Shown piece by piece: positions 5,977-8,369 of a stretch of 8,369 nt of DNA. Made by a program: the position numbers and the translations under genes. This DNA comes from Deltaproteobacteria bacterium (lineage in GTDB: Bacteria > Desulfobacterota > GWC2-55-46 > JADFVP01): NCBI GenBank assembly GCA_024275855.1, contig JAJRYL010000075.1, positions 1 through 8,369 on the forward strand, in the 5' to 3' direction. The notes below the pieces were generated by a model. The model saw only the letters and a list, made by a program, of their open reading frames with translations, was not told the origin of the DNA and made no database searches. Numbering within the stretch: position 1 is the stretch's first letter; each line of letters starts with the position of its first letter.

Positions 5977-6018
5977 CAGCCTGCCTGGTTGCGGTGCTCG
6001 GTATGGTTTCTTTACTGT

Positions 6019-6049
6019 ATAGCCGTACTTATGATTTTAATATCCGTAC
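6019..6049. repeat. Direct repeat spaced two helical turns, upstream of the methyltransferase
   Basis: ATAGCCGTAC (6019-6028) and ATATCCGTAC (6040-6049) differ at one base and are offset by exactly 21 bp, two turns of B-DNA. They lie in the gap before the methyltransferase start. This geometry suits a regulator binding one face of the helix, but CCGTAC also occurs elsewhere in the window, so chance is realistic. Confidence 0.3.
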
Positions 6050-6094
6050 AAGTTTACCGTGTCTCGTCCGTTAATGTCCACACCAATCTACCCG

Positions 6095-7783
6095 TTATTT
6101 CTGTTTAAGGTGAGCGTACGGCGCGATTGTCTGTAGTCGTTCGTCTTCGATAGCCCGGCCAACCGTGAAGTGGTAGATAGAGTTAAAGGTATTTGAGAAC
6201 CCTGCGGCCTCAAGCACCGAGTCGTCGTGAAAACAGCCTATGCCGGTGCCGCTCATTCCAATGGACGTGGCCTCAAGGTAGAGGACCTGCCCTATGGCGC
6301 CGGCCTCCCAGAAGAGGCGCCTGTAAGCGTGCGGCTCTTCCGTAACCCTCTCTTTCACGCGCGCGAGCATTCCGAGACTAAAGGCGCTGTCTCCGGCAAT
6401 ATCCTGCATGCAACTGAACTCTCTGGCTTTCGCCCTGTAGTCGCCCTCTTTTAAAAGGTAGAGCCCGAGCCTGTCGGGCGCTTGATCGACCCTGCGCCAT
6501 AACCCGGTCGGGCAGGCCTCCTTAAGTCCGTTAAAGTCGTCGGGGTTTCGCACCAGTATATAGAGCCCGCTGGGCAGGCCGCCGACTCTGTGGATAAAGA
6601 GCAGCAGGTTTATCTTCGGCAGTGCGCCAAGCGCGTCGAACGGCGGCTGGCCGAAACGCGGCAGGGTTCTGTCGAGCATGGCGAAGAGGCTCTCGGAGTC
6701 TATACCGATAAAGGGGTCGAAGGCCTGCGCGCTTCTTCTGAGCCTTATCTGTTCAGCTGCGCTTCTGTTACTCTCCGGAGTGCCCGATTTGTGGTACTCG
6801 GGGTATTTAGCGTAAGGCGCTGTTTCGGTTGTCTCTTTAGCTGTCCCTTTTACCGTTACTTTTTTTGTCGCGTTATCTACCTCTTCTATTCCTTCCCAGA
6901 GTATGTGGCATCCGCTCAGTCGCTCAGGGTTGCCGGTAAGCCCCAACCTTGCTAATTTTTCTCTCAGTCCGTTTAAGTCAGGCTCTTTGTAAGTAGTACT
7001 CTTTTTGGTTTTCGGGCAGGGATGGATATGGAGCACAAGTTCGGGAACTTCGCTTTCGTGCTCGTGCCACTCTGTACGGTCGAGCCCGAACAGGCTCGCG
7101 GCGGTTTTATCGGGAAGAGTTTTCAGATAAGTAGCCTGCCAGCCGAGCAGGCTTGCCGCGAAAGAGATAGAGCCGATGGCGTGGCCGATGTCGAGCGAGC
7201 AGTACCGCCATGCGCGCACCCCGTACTTCCACGCTTCACGCCAGTGAATAGTTGTAAGGCCCAATAAAAGACCGTTACCGTTAAGTGCCCGGTTAAAATC
7301 GATATTTAAGCCGGCCTCTAAGGTAAGCCGTCTTTCGAGGCTGTGGATGTACGGTGCGTAGTGGTAGAGTCCGCCGGGTATAAAGCGCTCCTTTTCAGCG
7401 GTACCGTTTTTTTCAGGCGAGGCAAGCAACAGGTGCGCCTCTGTAGGGTGGAGGTTGCCGCTCGACGGATTTACTCTTAGCGCCCACGTGCTGCCGTTAA
7501 ACGACTTCCATGCACTGAGTCCTAAAGAGAGTTCGAGCAGGGCGGCTACGTTTGCTTTCGTAAAGGGCGCTGGTTCGCAAATAGCGCGTTCGTACAGGTC
7601 TTGCAGCGAACTTGTCGGAAAGGAGCCGAGAAGCGGCAGTGGTAAAACCGTAGACCCGGTATACCTGCTGAAAGGTACCGGCTGTGTAGAAAAGTCGAGT
7701 GTGGGCGGCCCCTTGGCGTAGTTGTGCTTGTGGTGTTTACTCTGAGCGTGGTATTTAAGCGTTATGGCAACCCTTTTATCCAT
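6095..7783 (-). CDS. Tandem nitroreductase-domain protein, SagB/ThcOx-like dehydrogenase family
   Basis: Probable FMN-dependent oxidoreductase with two nitroreductase-fold domains in one 562-residue chain. SagB/ThcOx relatives oxidise azolines in peptide natural products, but long double-domain versions also occur outside such clusters with no assigned function. Numbering is from the ATG at 7783. The N-terminal region carries YHAQSKHH and NYAKGP (about 11-26), typical of this long family. Domain 1 (about 80-255) has LGLSAWK and RVNPSSGNLHP (103-113). A Lys/Thr-rich linker spans about 300-335. Domain 2 (about 340-545) opens with RRSAQAFD (349-356) and holds EAGAIGQVLYLEATSIGM, then GIGCF. No YcaO, SagC or leader-peptide gene is visible nearby. 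An in-frame TTG six bases upstream (7787-7789) is an alternative start. Neither start has a clear Shine-Dalgarno. Confidence 0.88.
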   Translation of the reverse strand: MDKRVAITLKYHAQSKHHKHNYAKGPPTLDFSTQPVPFSRYTGSTVLPLPLLGSFPTSSLQDLYERAICEPAPFTKANVAALLELSLGLSAWKSFNGSTWALRVNPSSGNLHPTEAHLLLASPEKNGTAEKERFIPGGLYHYAPYIHSLERRLTLEAGLNIDFNRALNGNGLLLGLTTIHWREAWKYGVRAWRYCSLDIGHAIGSISFAASLLGWQATYLKTLPDKTAASLFGLDRTEWHEHESEVPELVLHIHPCPKTKKSTTYKEPDLNGLREKLARLGLTGNPERLSGCHILWEGIEEVDNATKKVTVKGTAKETTETAPYAKYPEYHKSGTPESNRSAAEQIRLRRSAQAFDPFIGIDSESLFAMLDRTLPRFGQPPFDALGALPKINLLLFIHRVGGLPSGLYILVRNPDDFNGLKEACPTGLWRRVDQAPDRLGLYLLKEGDYRAKAREFSCMQDIAGDSAFSLGMLARVKERVTEEPHAYRRLFWEAGAIGQVLYLEATSIGMSGTGIGCFHDDSVLEAAGFSNTFNSIYHFTVGRAIEDERLQTIAPYAHLKQK

Positions 7784-7796
7784 ACGCAAAGGTTAG

Positions 7797-7810
7797 CATA
7801 CTTTTGTATG
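7797..7810. repeat. Small inverted repeat just upstream of the nitroreductase start
   Basis: CATAC (7797-7801) and GTATG (7806-7810) are reverse complements around TTTT, 13 bases before the ATG at 7783. It could be an operator or a weak leader hairpin. Five base pairs is too short to exclude chance. Confidence 0.25.
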
Positions 7811-7908
7811 TTTGGCCTCTAACCTCTCAATTTTAACGCTTGAGCCGGGTTGAGCGGATGAACGGTTAAAGAGAGCGCGGAACCAAAGAGAGAGTTTGAA
7901 CAACGGTT

Positions 7909-8369
7909 TTAGAAAAGACCGTTACTATTTGCGGCTACAGAGATAAACTCTTCTTTAACCTCTTCGAGCGACTCAGAGTCGAGGTAGACCGCTTCTAAAA
8001 TAGCGTCGTGCTCGGGAGATAGAATAATATCGATAGAGCTGTCTGTTTTGTCTCCCGAGACGATAACGTCCGCGAGGTATACGAGCGCCACAAGCGGGTG
8101 AGAGCCTGAACGGATAGAAGAGAGCAGGTTCTCCGGGTTGTGGTGGTTTTCTATAGCGAGAACGCACTCTTTCTGGAAACGGAAGCCTTCGGCAAACCAT
8201 GTGCCTACTTCGGAGTGCGTGGCGCCAGACGCGTCTGTTTCGCGCGCCATTACTTTCGGGCCGCCTTCGCCGTATACATCAAGGTACCTGGTCTCAAAGA
8301 TCTGGTAGAGGATAACCCTGCCTATATCGCTTATGAGTCCGGCAAGAAAGGCGTTATCTTTTCTGCCGA
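7909..8369 (-). CDS. HDOD-domain signalling protein, 3' part only
   Basis: The reading frame stays open to the right window edge, so this is the C-terminal part (about 153 residues) of a longer protein. The first visible residues contain AFLAGLISDIGRVIL, the core HDOD helix. GATHSEVGTWFAEGF, ENHHNP (HH pair) and HPLVALVYLADVIVS follow, all in normal HDOD order. HDOD proteins are non-catalytic relatives of HD phosphohydrolases found in bacterial signalling, biofilm and stress regulation, often joined to receiver, GGDEF or kinase modules. Any such module would lie upstream, outside the window. The catalytic HD pair is absent in the usual place (SDIG instead of HDIG), as expected for HDOD. An internal ATG at 8248-8250 gives a 113-residue frame, but it starts mid-domain and should not be taken as the gene start. 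Confidence 0.88.
   Translation of the reverse strand, partial: GRKDNAFLAGLISDIGRVILYQIFETRYLDVYGEGGPKVMARETDASGATHSEVGTWFAEGFRFQKECVLAIENHHNPENLLSSIRSGSHPLVALVYLADVIVSGDKTDSSIDIILSPEHDAILEAVYLDSESLEEVKEEFISVAANSNGLF

Noticed and set aside
5435..6108. Open frames overlapping the methyltransferase in other frames (for example 5435-5851 minus and 5662-6108 plus)
   Set aside because: They overlap a gene with clear SAM-binding motifs and have low-complexity, non-family sequence.
8200..8250. Complete 113-residue gene starting at the ATG at 8250
   Set aside because: The frame continues upstream to the window edge with core HDOD residues (LISDIGRVIL), so this ATG is internal.
6095..8369. Thiazole/oxazole-modified peptide (TOMM) cluster
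   Set aside because: Only the SagB-like protein is present. No YcaO cyclodehydratase, E1-like partner, transporter or precursor peptide is visible in the window.

Overview
The window reads as a chromosomal segment of a Gram-negative, respiring bacterium. The evidence is periplasmic c-type cytochromes with signal peptides, a membrane cytochrome b561-type protein, sigma70-like promoter elements and strong Shine-Dalgarno sites. I cannot place it securely. A deltaproteobacterium-like or other environmental Gram-negative lineage is a guess from gene content. No transposase, integrase, tRNA, rRNA or CRISPR array is visible.

Layout. On the minus strand at the left edge lies a complete CsdA/DeaD-type DEAD-box RNA helicase with a DbpA-type RNA-binding tail (26-1639). 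A gene-poor gap of about 0.7 kb follows (1640-2356), holding several hairpins and AT-rich inverted repeats. Next comes a tight plus-strand cluster of three cytochrome genes (2357-4672): a cytochrome b561-type membrane protein fused to a C-terminal diheme cytochrome c (DHC) domain, an SHP-type (sphaeroides heme protein) monoheme cytochrome c, and a secreted stand-alone DHC. The cluster ends in a perfect 16-bp hairpin. A small cold-shock protein gene follows with its own sigma70-type promoter, a leader of about 100 nt, a near-perfect Shine-Dalgarno and a strong intrinsic terminator (4754-5150). The right part is minus strand: a class I SAM methyltransferase, a double-domain SagB/ThcOx-like nitroreductase, and the 3' end of an HDOD-domain protein cut by the window edge.

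How the genes may work together. In Rhodobacter sphaeroides and other proteobacteria, genes for SHP, DHC and a cytochrome b are known to occur together, with DHC as electron donor to SHP. SHP is a high-spin-capable heme that binds small ligands such as O2 and NO when reduced. Here the likely route is quinol pool, then membrane cytochrome b, then its fused DHC domain, then free DHC, then SHP. This is inference from domain content and gene order. The final acceptor is unknown. The most unusual points are the fusion coexisting with a separate DHC paralogue, and a CX3CH instead of CX2CH heme site in the fused copy. The helicase and the cold-shock protein flanking the cluster are both RNA chaperone-type genes, but nothing ties them to the cytochromes beyond proximity.
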